In this document: positions 34,995-43,827 of the stretch, one piece after another | How the letters are laid out: each line of letters starts with the position of its first letter | How positions within the stretch are numbered: the first letter of the stretch is position 1 | Source of the DNA: Betaproteobacteria bacterium | GTDB taxonomy: Bacteria; Pseudomonadota; Gammaproteobacteria; Burkholderiales; Rhodocyclaceae | Reading direction: 5' to 3' | Length of the DNA stretch: 64,000 nucleotides | NCBI GenBank assembly: GCA_016705475.1 | Contig: JADIYD010000013.1 | Coordinates: forward strand, 50,001-114,000 | Notes under the pieces: generated by a model | Databases searched by the model: none | What the model was told of the DNA's origin: nothing | What the model saw: only the letters and a program-made list of their open reading frames with translations | Position numbers and translations under genes: made by a program

Positions 34995-35025
34995 GGTTTT
35001 CTTTCAGAAGTTAAATCGGTTCAGG

Positions 35026-35286
35026 TCAGCCTTCAAGCAGCGGCTTCAACTGGCCGGATGCGTCGAGGGCATAAAGATCGTCACAGCCACCCACGTGGGT
35101 TTCGCCGATGAAGATCTGCGGCACTGTACGCCGCTGAGTTTTCTGCATCATTTCATCGCGACGGTCCGGATCGAGGTCGACACGAACCTCCTCGATCTCC
35201 TCCACCCCCCGCGCCTTGAGCAATTGCTTGGCACGGGTGCAATAGGGGCAGACCGCCGTGGTGTACATCAGCACACGGGCGCTCAT
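35026..35286 (-). CDS. grxC: Glutaredoxin 3
   Basis: Small glutathione-dependent disulfide reductase, 86 residues, with active site CPYC (13-16), cis-proline TVPQIFIG, and glutathione contacts GGCDDLYALD. Overlaps the rhodanese gene by 4 bp and precedes secB. Confidence 0.96.
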   Translation of the reverse strand: MSARVLMYTTAVCPYCTRAKQLLKARGVEEIEEVRVDLDPDRRDEMMQKTQRRTVPQIFIGETHVGGCDDLYALDASGQLKPLLEG

Positions 35287-35708
35287 TTGCTTTTCGCACC
35301 CTTTTTGACCGGATAGCCGGCGCCAACCCAGGCATCAACACCACCGGACAGGCTGTAAAGCTTCTCGAAGCCCTGCTTCTTAAGTTCGCCACAGGCCTTG
35401 CTCGAACGCATACCGGACGCACAGCAGACAATGATCGGCTTGTCCTTGAACTTCTCGAGTTCGCTGACTCTGTCGGCCAGCTTGCTGGTCGGAATATTCT
35501 TCGCCTCAGGCAAATGCCCGCTGGCGTACTCGTCGGCCTCGCGGACGTCGAGAATATAGGCGTCTTCACGATTGATCAGCTGCGTCGCCTCGACCGGACC
35601 AACGCTGTTGCCCGACGGACGGACCAGCAGCGGCCAAAGAAGCGACAGGCCGCTGACGGCAACCAGCCCGACCAGCATGATGTTCTGATTGATAAACTCC
35701 ATCGGCAT
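35283..35708 (-). CDS. Membrane-anchored rhodanese-like sulfurtransferase
   Basis: A 141-residue protein with an N-terminal membrane helix (about 9-29) and a rhodanese domain with the loop CCASGMRSS; C96 is the likely persulfide-carrying cysteine. It probably moves sulfane sulfur, or detoxifies sulfide or cyanide. It starts 3 bp after an ArsR-type gene and overlaps grxC by 4 bp. Confidence 0.9.
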   Translation of the reverse strand: MPMEFINQNIMLVGLVAVSGLSLLWPLLVRPSGNSVGPVEATQLINREDAYILDVREADEYASGHLPEAKNIPTSKLADRVSELEKFKDKPIIVCCASGMRSSKACGELKKQGFEKLYSLSGGVDAWVGAGYPVKKGAKSK

Positions 35709-35711
35709 TAC

Positions 35712-36029
35712 TTAATCTCCAGTACCGCAAAAAACTTCACGCATCATGCTCACCAACTGCAACGTACGCTGGTCACCTACCCGGTAATAAACGCGATTGG
35801 CGTCCTTGCGGGTGACCAGAACGCCTTTTTCGCGCAGGATGGCCAGATGCTGGGAAATATTGCTCTGCGAAGTACCCACGGCCTCGACGATTTCCTGAAC
35901 ACATGCCTCCTGTTCGCCAAGCACACAAAGGATCTTGAGGCGCAACGGGTGGGCGATGGATTTCAGCGCACGGGCGGCCAGCTCGATGTGCTCCTGCTTG
36001 TCGATCAGACTGAAGGATGGCGTTTCCAA
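35712..36029 (-). CDS. ArsR-family transcriptional regulator (possible persulfide sensor)
   Basis: A 105-residue winged-helix repressor: AHPLRLKILCVLGEQEACVQEIVEAVGTSQSNISQHLAILREKGV spans the DNA-binding part (about 27-70). The cysteines are C35, C43 and C101. The arsenic motif is absent. A pair near the second helix and near the C-terminus recalls the persulfide sensors BigR/SqrR, and the gene heads an operon with rhodanese and glutaredoxin, so sulfur sensing is plausible (inference). It is divergent from envC. Confidence 0.82.
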   Translation of the reverse strand: METPSFSLIDKQEHIELAARALKSIAHPLRLKILCVLGEQEACVQEIVEAVGTSQSNISQHLAILREKGVLVTRKDANRVYYRVGDQRTLQLVSMMREVFCGTGD

Positions 36030-36103
36030 GATAAACCTCGTTTCGGTGAATGGCGCATTATAAAATAGCGTTTTACGTTTAGCTTAATCGAAATCAATCC
36101 GCA

Positions 36104-37526
36104 ATGACCTTTGGACCCTCCCGGCCCGGCCAGCGCAGCCCTCGGCCCACCGGCAAAAGGCTGACTGCGGCACTGATTGCCGTTGTTTTCCTTGGCATCA
36201 CACCAGCCGGTGCCAAGCCAACTGCGGCCGAAAAAAAATCTCCACAAAATGTCGCATCTCCCGATATTGCCGAAAAACAGGCTGATCTGGGCGAATTGCG
36301 CAGCCGAATCGACGGGCTGCGCAAGGAATTGTCGGCCAGCGAAGAGAACAAAGCCGACGCCGGCGACCGGCTGCGCGAGTCGGATCGGCAGATTTCCCGC
36401 CTGCAGCGCGAGCTGCACGAACTGAACGATTCCCGCGGTCAACTGGAAAAAAAGCTCAAAAACCTCGAACAACAGTCGCAGGAACTTGGCGTCACACTCA
36501 GCCAGCAGCAGGCCCAGCTGGAAAAGCTGCTCTACAAGCAATACCTGCGCGGCACACCGGACTCACTGCAACTGCTGCTCAACGGTGACGACCCCAACCA
36601 GATGGCGCGTGATCTGCACTACCTTTCCGCCATCGCGCTGACCCGCGCCGAACTGATGGGTGAGATCAACGCCACGCTCGACAAAAAGAAATCGCTGGCG
36701 GCCGACGCCAAGGAACGCAGCAAGGAGCTGGCCGAGGTCGAGTCCGAGCAACAAAAACGCCATGCCGATCTCAAAAAGCAGCGCGAGGAACGTCAGGCCC
36801 TTTACGCCCAGATATCCAGCAAGGTCAGCGCCCAGCGCAAGGAAATCGGCACCCTGCAGCAAAACGAAAAGCGCATGACCCAGCTGATAGACCGGCTGTC
36901 GAAGATTCTCGCCGCTCAAGCCGCCAAGGCAGCGGAGGCCGCACGCCTTGCCGAAGCCCGCCAGGCAGCTGCGCGACAAAAAGAAAAAACGTGAGAAACA
37001 GCAAGAAAAGGAAAGGCGTCCTTCGCCGACTGAGTCGCGCGAAGTCGCCCGCCCGACGCCCAGCGTTGAACCCGCTCGCCCGAGAACCAGCGAAGCCGAA
37101 AACCACTATGAGCCGGCCCCCAGCAACGGCAGCTTCGCCCGCCAGCGCGGCAGCCTGCGCCTGCCGGTACGCGGCGCCGTGTCCGGCCGATTTGGTTCGG
37201 CCCGTGATGGCGGTGGCACCTGGCGCGGCCTGTTCATCAAGGCCGGCTCGGGCAGCGAGGTCAAGGCCATCGCTGGTGGCCGCGTCGTCTTTTCGGAATG
37301 GATGCGCGGCTTCGGCAACCTGCTGATCGTCGACCACGGCGACGCTTATCTATCGATCTACGGCAACAACGAGTCACTGCTCAAACAGGTTGGCCAGGCG
37401 ATCAAGGGTGGAGAAACAATAGCGACTGTAGGCAACAGCGGGGGCAATCCGGAATCCGGTTTATACTTTGAACTCCGCCACCAAGGGCAACCGATCGACC
37501 CGATGAAATGGGCCAGCTTGAAATGA
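36104..37526 (+). CDS. envC: EnvC-like murein hydrolase activator, apparent frameshift
   Basis: Activator of cell-separation amidases. The N-terminal signal/membrane segment (about 18-40) is followed by a long coiled coil (about 48-290) and a C-terminal LytM/M23 domain (SGRFGSARDGGGTWRGLFIKA to ESGLYFELRHQGQPIDPMKW). The usual zinc ligands HxxxD and HxH are mostly lost, as in E. coli EnvC, so it should activate rather than cut. The frame breaks near an A-run at 36985-36990: the first frame stops at 36994 and the second carries on to 37526. Removing one A restores one protein. Confidence 0.82.
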
Positions 37527-38926
37527 GCAAAACGAAAACCATTAGCTTGACCGTTGGCGCCTTTGTCGCCGGCGCACTGATCAGCCTGAACTTCCCGGCC
37601 ATGGCCGACAAGGACGTTAAGCAGGGCCTGCCCATCGAAGAGTTGCGGACCTTTGCCGAGGTGTATAGCGCCATCAAGCAGGGCTACGTCGAGCCGGTCG
37701 AAGACAAGAAGATGATCTCCAATGCCATTTCCGGCATGCTCTCCAACCTCGACCCGCACTCGACCTATCTCGACGCCGACGCCTTCAAGGATCTGCAGGT
37801 CGGGACGCAGGGCGAGTTTGGCGGACTGGGTATCGAAGTCGGCATGGAAGACGGGCTGGTCAAGGTCATTTCGCCGATCGAGGACACCCCGGCCTACCGC
37901 GCCGGCGTGAAGGCCGGCGACCTGATCTTCAAACTGGATGAAACGCCGGTGAAAGGCCTGACCCTCTCCGATGCCGTCAAGAAGATGCGCGGCAAACCGA
38001 AGACGCCGATCAAGCTGTCAATCATCCGCAAGGGTGAAACCAAGCCGATCGAAGTCACCCTGATCCGTGAAGTGATCAAGGTGCAGAGCGTCAAGTCCAA
38101 GCTGGTCGAACCGGGCTACGGCTGGGTGCGGGTCACGCAGTTCCAGGAAAACACCATCGCGGAAGTAGCCAAGCATGTTTCCGCACTTTACAAGGACGGC
38201 AACAAGCTGAACGGTCTGGTGCTCGACCTGCGCAACGACCCGGGCGGTCTGCTCAATGGCGCCATCGGTGTTTCTGCGGCTTTCCTGCCGCCGGACGTCA
38301 AGGTCGTGTCGACCGACGGCCGTACGGAGGATGCCAAGCAGGAATTCCGGGCGCGCCCGCAGGACTACCTGCGCGGCAACAAGGAAGATCCGCTCAAGAC
38401 CATGCCGGTTGAAGCCAAGAAGGTGCCGATGGTCGTGCTCGTAAACGGCGGCTCCGCCTCGGCTTCTGAAATCGTCGCAGGCGCACTTCAGGATCACAAG
38501 CGTGCCATCATTGTCGGCACCCAGACTTTCGGCAAAGGCTCCGTGCAGTCCGTCCTGCCGCTGCCGGGCAATACCGCCATCAAGCTGACCACGGCCCGTT
38601 ACTACACGCCGGAAGGGCGCTCGATCCAGGCCAAGGGCATCACGCCGGATATCGTTGTCGAAGAAAGCGCGAATGGCGCCAGCCCCGCCACGCGTGTTCG
38701 TGAAGCCGACCTGGACCGCCATCTGAGCAACGACCGCGACAAGGAAGCCGCCAAGCCGGAAGCCAAGGGACAAGCAAAATCCCCGAAATCAGGCAAGGAC
38801 AAGAAGGAAGACACCGAAGAGGATTTGCCGCAACGACTGGAGTACGCCACCAAGGGCGACTACCAGTTCCAGCAGGCGCTGAATCTTCTCAAGGGTCTTC
38901 AGATCATGCAGAATAAAGCGCAATAG
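37523..38926 (+). CDS. C-terminal processing peptidase, S41 family
   Basis: Periplasmic serine protease, 467 residues. Signal/anchor at about 1-25, PDZ domain at about 95-175 (GLGIEVGMEDGLVKVISPIEDTPAYRAGVKAGDLI), and the S41 core with catalytic Ser in GGSASASEIVAGAL and Lys in TFGKGSVQ. A lysine/glutamate-rich tail precedes the end. The start overlaps the envC stop (ATGA), the common envC-ctp pairing, so it probably works with EnvC in wall remodelling. Confidence 0.92.
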   Translation: MSKTKTISLTVGAFVAGALISLNFPAMADKDVKQGLPIEELRTFAEVYSAIKQGYVEPVEDKKMISNAISGMLSNLDPHSTYLDADAFKDLQVGTQGEFGGLGIEVGMEDGLVKVISPIEDTPAYRAGVKAGDLIFKLDETPVKGLTLSDAVKKMRGKPKTPIKLSIIRKGETKPIEVTLIREVIKVQSVKSKLVEPGYGWVRVTQFQENTIAEVAKHVSALYKDGNKLNGLVLDLRNDPGGLLNGAIGVSAAFLPPDVKVVSTDGRTEDAKQEFRARPQDYLRGNKEDPLKTMPVEAKKVPMVVLVNGGSASASEIVAGALQDHKRAIIVGTQTFGKGSVQSVLPLPGNTAIKLTTARYYTPEGRSIQAKGITPDIVVEESANGASPATRVREADLDRHLSNDRDKEAAKPEAKGQAKSPKSGKDKKEDTEEDLPQRLEYATKGDYQFQQALNLLKGLQIMQNKAQ

Positions 38927-38943
38927 TTCATCAGTCGGGAGGG

Positions 38944-39348
38944 ATGATGGCCGACACAGACCTCAAGAAGAAACGGGAAATTCTGTTCTCCAAGTTCCCC
39001 CCGGGCCAGGTGCCCGAGGCGGCCGACGATCTTCAGCATATCGAAGCGGTCGAGGTGCACGCCAAGTTCGAACAGCGCTGCCTCGACGTCAGCTACGACC
39101 TGCAGCAGCACACGCTGCGGGAACTGGACGAGCACTTGATCGACAAGGGCTTTCATCTCGACAACACGCTGTTTACGAAACTGACCCGGGCGCTGATCTA
39201 CTACGTTGAAGACACCCAGCTGCACAACATCGGCGCCCCGGAAAAACGCCTCAAGCGCTCGGCCCAGGAAGCCTATGTCCATGCCTGGGAACACCACCCG
39301 CACGGCGACCACGACGACACGCCGCCAGAGTGGCGGGAATACAAGTAG
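38944..39348 (+). CDS. Conserved hypothetical protein
   Basis: A 134-residue, mainly helical, soluble protein I cannot assign. It starts MMADTDLKKKREILFSKFPPGQVPEAADDLQHIEAVEVHAKF and ends in a His/Asp-rich tail (HHPHGDHDDTPPEWREYK) that could bind a metal. GGGAGGG precedes the ATG. It lies 17 bp after the S41 protease and before moeB, so it may be cotranscribed. It has normal composition and no signal peptide. Confidence 0.75.
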   Translation: MMADTDLKKKREILFSKFPPGQVPEAADDLQHIEAVEVHAKFEQRCLDVSYDLQQHTLRELDEHLIDKGFHLDNTLFTKLTRALIYYVEDTQLHNIGAPEKRLKRSAQEAYVHAWEHHPHGDHDDTPPEWREYK

Positions 39349-39351
39349 CGC

Positions 39352-39416
39352 TCAGGATCGAGGATCGAGCCGTTTGCCAAACTACTCGATCCCAACATCT
39401 CGACCCTTGATCCTGA
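39352..39416. repeat. Nested inverted repeat just before moeB
   Basis: TCAGGATC (39352-39359) pairs with GATCCTGA (39409-39416), with a few more pairs beyond one mismatch. A second pair, GATCGAG and CTCGATC, lies inside. The right arm touches the moeB start codon and no ribosome site is visible there. It could be a terminator of the upstream gene or a structure limiting moeB translation. Confidence 0.45.
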
Positions 39417-40244
39417 ATGACTGACGACCAGCTTCTCCGCTATAGCCGACACATCCTGCTCGACGCGCTGGGCATTGAAGGGCAGGCGCGCATTCTTGAC
39501 ACCCACGCGCTGATCATCGGCGCCGGCGGTCTTGGCTCGCCGGCAGCGCTCTACCTGGCCTCAGCCGGCGTCGGCAGAATTACGCTGGTTGATGACGACA
39601 CCGTCGATTTCACCAACCTGCAACGGCAAATTCTCCATACCCAGGCACGTGTCGGCATGGCCAAGGCCGAATCTGGCCGACAAGCGCTGAGCGCCATCAA
39701 CCCTGAGATCGAGATCATCCCGCTGCAGCAGCGTCTATCGGGCGAAACGCTCGATGCGCTGGTTGCCAGCGCCGATCTTGTGCTCGACTGCACCGATAAT
39801 TTCGCCACCCGGCATGCCATCAATCGCGCCTGCGTGCATCATCGCAAACCCCTGGTGTCCGGTGCGGCCATCCGTTTCGATGGCCAGATCAGCGTCTACG
39901 ACCTGCGCCGCGATGATTCACCGTGCTACCACTGCCTGTTTCCCGAAGGCGAGGACGTTGAGGAAGTACGCTGTGCGGTGATGGGCGTCTTTGCACCGCT
40001 AACCGGCATCATCGGCACCATGCAGGCAGCGGAGGCTCTGAAGCTGGCGGCCGACATCGGTGAAACGCTGACCGGACGGCTATTGCTGCTTGATGCGCTC
40101 ACGATGGAGTGGCGCACTGTCCGTTTCAAAAAGGACGACGACTGCGCCGTGTGCGGCCCTAAGGGAAACGTGCGATCAGGCGAATATCTTCGCCAAGCTG
40201 ACGCAGATCGCGAATCTTCAGCGCCTTCTTGCCGTCTAGCGTAG
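39417..40244 (+). CDS. moeB: Molybdopterin-synthase adenylyltransferase / ThiF-family E1-like protein
   Basis: Activates the C-terminus of a sulfur-carrier protein (MoaD or ThiS) by adenylation. The 275-residue protein has the nucleotide site GAGGLGSPAALYLASAG, DLVLDCTDNFATR, and zinc pairs in CYHCLFPE and CAVCG. The last 30 residues or so go beyond the usual end and overlap the 3' end of convergent ribD by 86 bp. HesA/ThiF/MoeB cannot be told apart by sequence alone. Confidence 0.88.
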   Translation: MTDDQLLRYSRHILLDALGIEGQARILDTHALIIGAGGLGSPAALYLASAGVGRITLVDDDTVDFTNLQRQILHTQARVGMAKAESGRQALSAINPEIEIIPLQQRLSGETLDALVASADLVLDCTDNFATRHAINRACVHHRKPLVSGAAIRFDGQISVYDLRRDDSPCYHCLFPEGEDVEEVRCAVMGVFAPLTGIIGTMQAAEALKLAADIGETLTGRLLLLDALTMEWRTVRFKKDDDCAVCGPKGNVRSGEYLRQADADRESSAPSCRLA

Positions 40245-41247
40245 TCAGCTCGGGCAGGTTGAACAGGCCGCTCGCGTCGTGGCCGATCAGGCAAGGCGCC
40301 AGATAGAGCAGCAGCTCATCGACCAGACCTTCGCGCAGCAACGAACCGTTGAGCTTGAAGCCGGCTTCAGCGTGCACTTCATTGATGCCACGCTGGGCCA
40401 GCATGTCGAGCAGGGCCTTGAGGTCCACTTTGCCGGCGCCGTTATTCAGAATTTCGACGAAATGGCCGGTCGACCGCAGCAATGCCATTTTTTCGGCATT
40501 CTCGACAGCCCCGACGATCAGTACCGGCTCGCCCTGCAGAATGCGCGCCGTCGGCGAAATTTCCAGCCGGCTGTCGACCACCACACGCAAGGGCTGACGG
40601 GTTGTCGCCACATCGCGCACGGTCAGACTCGGATCGTCGTCGCGCACCGTGCCGATACCGGTCAGGATGGCACAGGCTCGCGCCCGCCAGGCGTGCCCGT
40701 CACGACGGGCATCGGGGCCGGTGATCCACTGGCTGACGCCGTTGTTGAGAGCCGTCTTTCCATCCAGACTGGCCGCCGCCTTGAGGCGCAGCCACGGCCG
40801 GCCACGCGTCATGCGCGAGACAAAGCCGATGTTCGACTCGCGCGCCTCATCTTCCAGCAGGCCGCTCGCCGTTGCTATGCCGGCCGCCCGCAACAAGGCC
40901 AGCCCCTTGCCGGAAACCAGCGGATTCGGATCAGTCATCGCCGCGACGACACGGGTAACGCCGGCGGCAATCAAGGCCTCGGCACACGGTGGCGTGCGGC
41001 CGTGATGGCTGCACGGCTCCAGCGTCACGTAAGCCGTAGCGCCCTTGGCCTTGTCACCCGCCGCGCGCAGGGCATGGACTTCGGCGTGCGGCTCGCCTGC
41101 CTTCTCGTGCCAGCCTTCGCCAACGATTTCACCGTCGCGGACCAAAACGCAGCCCACGCGCGGATTGGGCGAGGTCGTCCACAGGCCACGCTCTGCCAGT
41201 TGCAGGGCGCGCGCCATCATGCCGTGGTCGACGGCTGAAAAGCTCAT
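40159..41247 (-). CDS. ribD: Riboflavin biosynthesis bifunctional protein RibD
   Basis: Deaminase and reductase steps of riboflavin synthesis. The 362-residue protein has the zinc deaminase site H54AE in PHAEVHAL and C79/C88 in EPCSHHGRTPPC, then the reductase domain (about 150-362; DGKTALNNGVSQWITG and EAGFKLNGSLL). Third gene of glyA-nrdR-ribD, overlapping nrdR by 4 bp. Confidence 0.95.
   Translation of the reverse strand: MSFSAVDHGMMARALQLAERGLWTTSPNPRVGCVLVRDGEIVGEGWHEKAGEPHAEVHALRAAGDKAKGATAYVTLEPCSHHGRTPPCAEALIAAGVTRVVAAMTDPNPLVSGKGLALLRAAGIATASGLLEDEARESNIGFVSRMTRGRPWLRLKAAASLDGKTALNNGVSQWITGPDARRDGHAWRARACAILTGIGTVRDDDPSLTVRDVATTRQPLRVVVDSRLEISPTARILQGEPVLIVGAVENAEKMALLRSTGHFVEILNNGAGKVDLKALLDMLAQRGINEVHAEAGFKLNGSLLREGLVDELLLYLAPCLIGHDASGLFNLPELTTLDGKKALKIRDLRQLGEDIRLIARFP
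40461..40486 (+). repeat. Dispersed GGTYGACC repeat, short copy inside ribD
   Basis: AATGGCCGGTCGACCGC then AGCAATGCC, antisense to ribD. The core is intact (GGTCGACCGCAGCA), but the AT-rich spacer before it is missing. Flanking AGCAATGCC resembles the loop of the 55766 copy. Confidence 0.45.
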
Positions 41248-41708
41248 TTTTTCTTCGGGGTGGGTGACACTTCGCGAATGGCCTTGGAGAAGGCATCCAC
41301 GTCTTCGAAATTGCGATAGACCGAGGCGAAGCGGATGTAGGCGACCTTGTCGAGCTTCTTGAGCTCACGCATGACGAGTTCGCCCAACTGCTGCGTCGTC
41401 ACCTCGCGCTCGCCTGCCGAGCGGAGTCTTTCCTCGATATCGGCGACCGCAGCATCGACCGATTCAATCGACACCGGCCGCTTGCGCAGCGCCAATTCCA
41501 GACTGGCGCGCAACTTGGTGCGGCTGAATTCGGTGCGCAGGCCATTTTTCTTGACCACTTGCGGCAGCTGGATTTCAGCCCGCTCGTAGGTCGTGAAACG
41601 CTTGTCGCAGGCATTGCACTTTCTGCGGCGACGAACGACATCCGCCTCGTCGGAGAGGCGGGTATCGACAACTGCCGTGTCGTCGTGGCCGCAGAAGGGG
41701 CACTTCAC
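41244..41708 (-). CDS. nrdR: Transcriptional repressor NrdR
   Basis: Zinc/ATP-cone repressor of ribonucleotide reductase genes. The 154-residue protein has the zinc ribbon C3/C6 and C31/C34 (MKCPFCGHDDT and KCNACDKRF) and an ATP-cone (about 49-139). It sits between glyA and ribD, its usual place. No NrdR box was identified in the window. Confidence 0.97.
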   Translation of the reverse strand: MKCPFCGHDDTAVVDTRLSDEADVVRRRRKCNACDKRFTTYERAEIQLPQVVKKNGLRTEFSRTKLRASLELALRKRPVSIESVDAAVADIEERLRSAGEREVTTQQLGELVMRELKKLDKVAYIRFASVYRNFEDVDAFSKAIREVSPTPKKK

Positions 41709-41777
41709 TTCAAACTCCTGAAAATTTCAGCGCGCCGCCCGAACAAGGCAAGGCCGCGCGGGCGAGCGCTGAAACTA

Positions 41778-43028
41778 TCACGCCCCGTAGACCGGGAACT
41801 TGCCACACAACGCAGCGACCTTGGCGCGCACGGTGGCGGCCACGGCTTCGTCGTTCGGCGCTTCAAGCACGTCGGCAACCAGATGGGCGATGGTCTCGGC
41901 TTCGATTTCGGTGAAACCGCGCGTCGTCATGGCCGGCGAACCGATGCGGATGCCGGAGGTGACGAACGGCTTCTGCGGATCGTTCGGGATGCCGTTCTTG
42001 TTGACCGTGATGTGGGCCCGGCCCAGAGCAGCTTCGGCTTCCTTGCCGGTGATGTTCTTGGCGCGCAGGTCGACGAGGAAAACGTGGCTTTCAGTGCGCC
42101 CGGAAACGATGCGCAGGCCGCGCTCTTCGCCGAGCACCTTGGCCATGACGCGGGCGTTGTTGATAACCTGTTCCTGATAGCGCTTGAAGCCCGGCGTAGC
42201 AGCTTCCTTGAAGGCCACAGCCTTGGCGGCGATGACGTGCTCGAGCGGGCCGCCCTGCAGGCCAGGGAAGATGGCGGAATTGAGCGCCTTTTCGTGCTCG
42301 GCCTTCATGAGGATGACACCACCGCGCGGGCCGCGCAGGGTCTTGTGCGTGGTCGAGGTCACGACATCGGCAAACGGGACCGGGTTCGGGTAGTAACCGG
42401 CGGCGATCAGGCCGGCGTAGTGGGCCATGTCGACCCAGAAAATGGCGCCGACTTCCTTCGAAATCTTGGCGAAACGTTCCCAATCGATACGCAGGGAATA
42501 GGCCGAGGCGCCGGCAACGATGATCCGCGGCTTGTGCTCGCGGGCCAGCGCTTCCATCTTGTCGTAGTCGATCTCTTCCTTCTCGTTCAGGCCGTAGGAA
42601 ACGACGTTGAACCACTTGCCGGACATGTTGAGCGCCATGCCGTGGGTCAGGTGACCGCCTTCGGCCAGACTCATGCCCATGATGGTGTCGCCTGGTTTGG
42701 CAAAGGCCATGAGGACGGCCTGGTTGGCCTGCGAACCGGAGTTCGGCTGAACGTTGGCAGCATCGGCGCCGAACAGCTTCTTCAGGCGGTCGATGGCGAT
42801 CTGCTCGGTGATATCGACGTATTCGCAGCCACCGTAGTAGCGCTTGCCGGGATAGCCTTCGGCGTACTTGTTGGTGAGCTGGGAGCCCTGGGCTTCCATG
42901 ACGGCGTTGCTCACGTAGTTTTCAGACGCGATCAGTTCGATGTGGTCTTCCTGACGCTGTACTTCGGCCTGCATGGCCTTAAAGAGTTCAGGGTCAACTT
43001 TTGCCAGGGTGTCTTTCGCGGAAAACAT
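41778..43028 (-). CDS. glyA: Serine hydroxymethyltransferase
   Basis: PLP enzyme that converts serine and tetrahydrofolate to glycine and methylene-THF. The 416-residue protein has the PLP-lysine segment VVTSTTHKTLRGPRGG, NVQPNSGSQAN, and YAEGYPGKRYYGGCEYVD. It heads glyA-nrdR-ribD. Its long open antisense frame (41559-43700) is a shadow. Confidence 0.98.
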   Translation of the reverse strand: MFSAKDTLAKVDPELFKAMQAEVQRQEDHIELIASENYVSNAVMEAQGSQLTNKYAEGYPGKRYYGGCEYVDITEQIAIDRLKKLFGADAANVQPNSGSQANQAVLMAFAKPGDTIMGMSLAEGGHLTHGMALNMSGKWFNVVSYGLNEKEEIDYDKMEALAREHKPRIIVAGASAYSLRIDWERFAKISKEVGAIFWVDMAHYAGLIAAGYYPNPVPFADVVTSTTHKTLRGPRGGVILMKAEHEKALNSAIFPGLQGGPLEHVIAAKAVAFKEAATPGFKRYQEQVINNARVMAKVLGEERGLRIVSGRTESHVFLVDLRAKNITGKEAEAALGRAHITVNKNGIPNDPQKPFVTSGIRIGSPAMTTRGFTEIEAETIAHLVADVLEAPNDEAVAATVRAKVAALCGKFPVYGA

Positions 43029-43067
43029 GGGGAATGCCTCAAGCCATTGAAAAGGGGTGGAATTTTA

Positions 43068-43724
43068 TCACGCCGGAAGCTCGTCAAGGGCGCCCGGCTC
43101 AAGATGATCGGTTTCACCCCAGGTTTTGAGGCTCCACTGGCCGTCGACCGCAGCAATCCAGTTGATGCCGGCATTGGGAATCAGGAAGTCACGCGGCATT
43201 TCGAGCGGGTTGCCACGGACAAAGCGGTTGATGATGTCGAGCACACCACCATGCAGCACGATGGCGATGGTCTCGCCCGGATGGCGCGCCACCAGCTCCT
43301 TCAACTTGCCGGTCACGCGCTCGAACATGGTGACCAGGCTCTCGCCGTTCTCGAAATCGTAGTGGGCGTTGCGCCCTTCGAAAGCGGCATAGCCATCCGG
43401 ATGATTCGCCTTCGCCTCGTCGTAGGTCAGGCCTTCGAACACCCCGTAGCGGCGTTCGCGCATCTCGGGAACCGGGGTCGGCGCCAGGCCGAGTTCGGCA
43501 CCGATCGATTGCGCCGTCGTCCATGCGCGTTTCAGATCGCTGCTGTAGAGCGCGACAATGCCGGCCGGCTTGAGCCAGCGTCCGGCGGCCATGGCCTGGC
43601 GCAGACCGATTTCGTTGAGACCGATGTCGATCTGCCCCTGAATACGCCGCTCGGCGTTCCATTCGGTTTCGCCGTGGCGCACCAGACAGATATGCGTTGA
43701 CCGGGTTGTAGGGATTTCCACCAT
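43068..43724 (-). CDS. Histidine phosphatase / phosphoglycerate mutase-like protein
   Basis: A 218-residue protein with the phosphohistidine motif LVRHGETEWNAERR, the second catalytic region YSSDLKRAWTTA, and a distal HGG motif (VLHGGVLDIINRF). It belongs to the GpmB/CobC-like branch; the true substrate is uncertain. Start at 43724 (MVEIPTTRSTHI) follows GAGAGG; the longer frame is less likely. Lies 39 bp upstream of glyA in the same direction. Confidence 0.85.
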   Translation of the reverse strand: MVEIPTTRSTHICLVRHGETEWNAERRIQGQIDIGLNEIGLRQAMAAGRWLKPAGIVALYSSDLKRAWTTAQSIGAELGLAPTPVPEMRERRYGVFEGLTYDEAKANHPDGYAAFEGRNAHYDFENGESLVTMFERVTGKLKELVARHPGETIAIVLHGGVLDIINRFVRGNPLEMPRDFLIPNAGINWIAAVDGQWSLKTWGETDHLEPGALDELPA

Positions 43725-43827
43725 TTTCTGCCTCTCGCCTTCGCTGTAAATTTGGCCCACTGAAATTTTCAATTCACCCCGGCCACTTCAGAAGTCGGGA
43801 ATTCTATCAACCGAGGAGGACTTTTTC

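Noticed and set aside
41559..43700. A 713-codon open frame on the plus strand opposite glyA and its neighbours
   Set aside because: It lies antisense to clearly real genes; GC-rich codon use leaves the opposite frame open. No family features.
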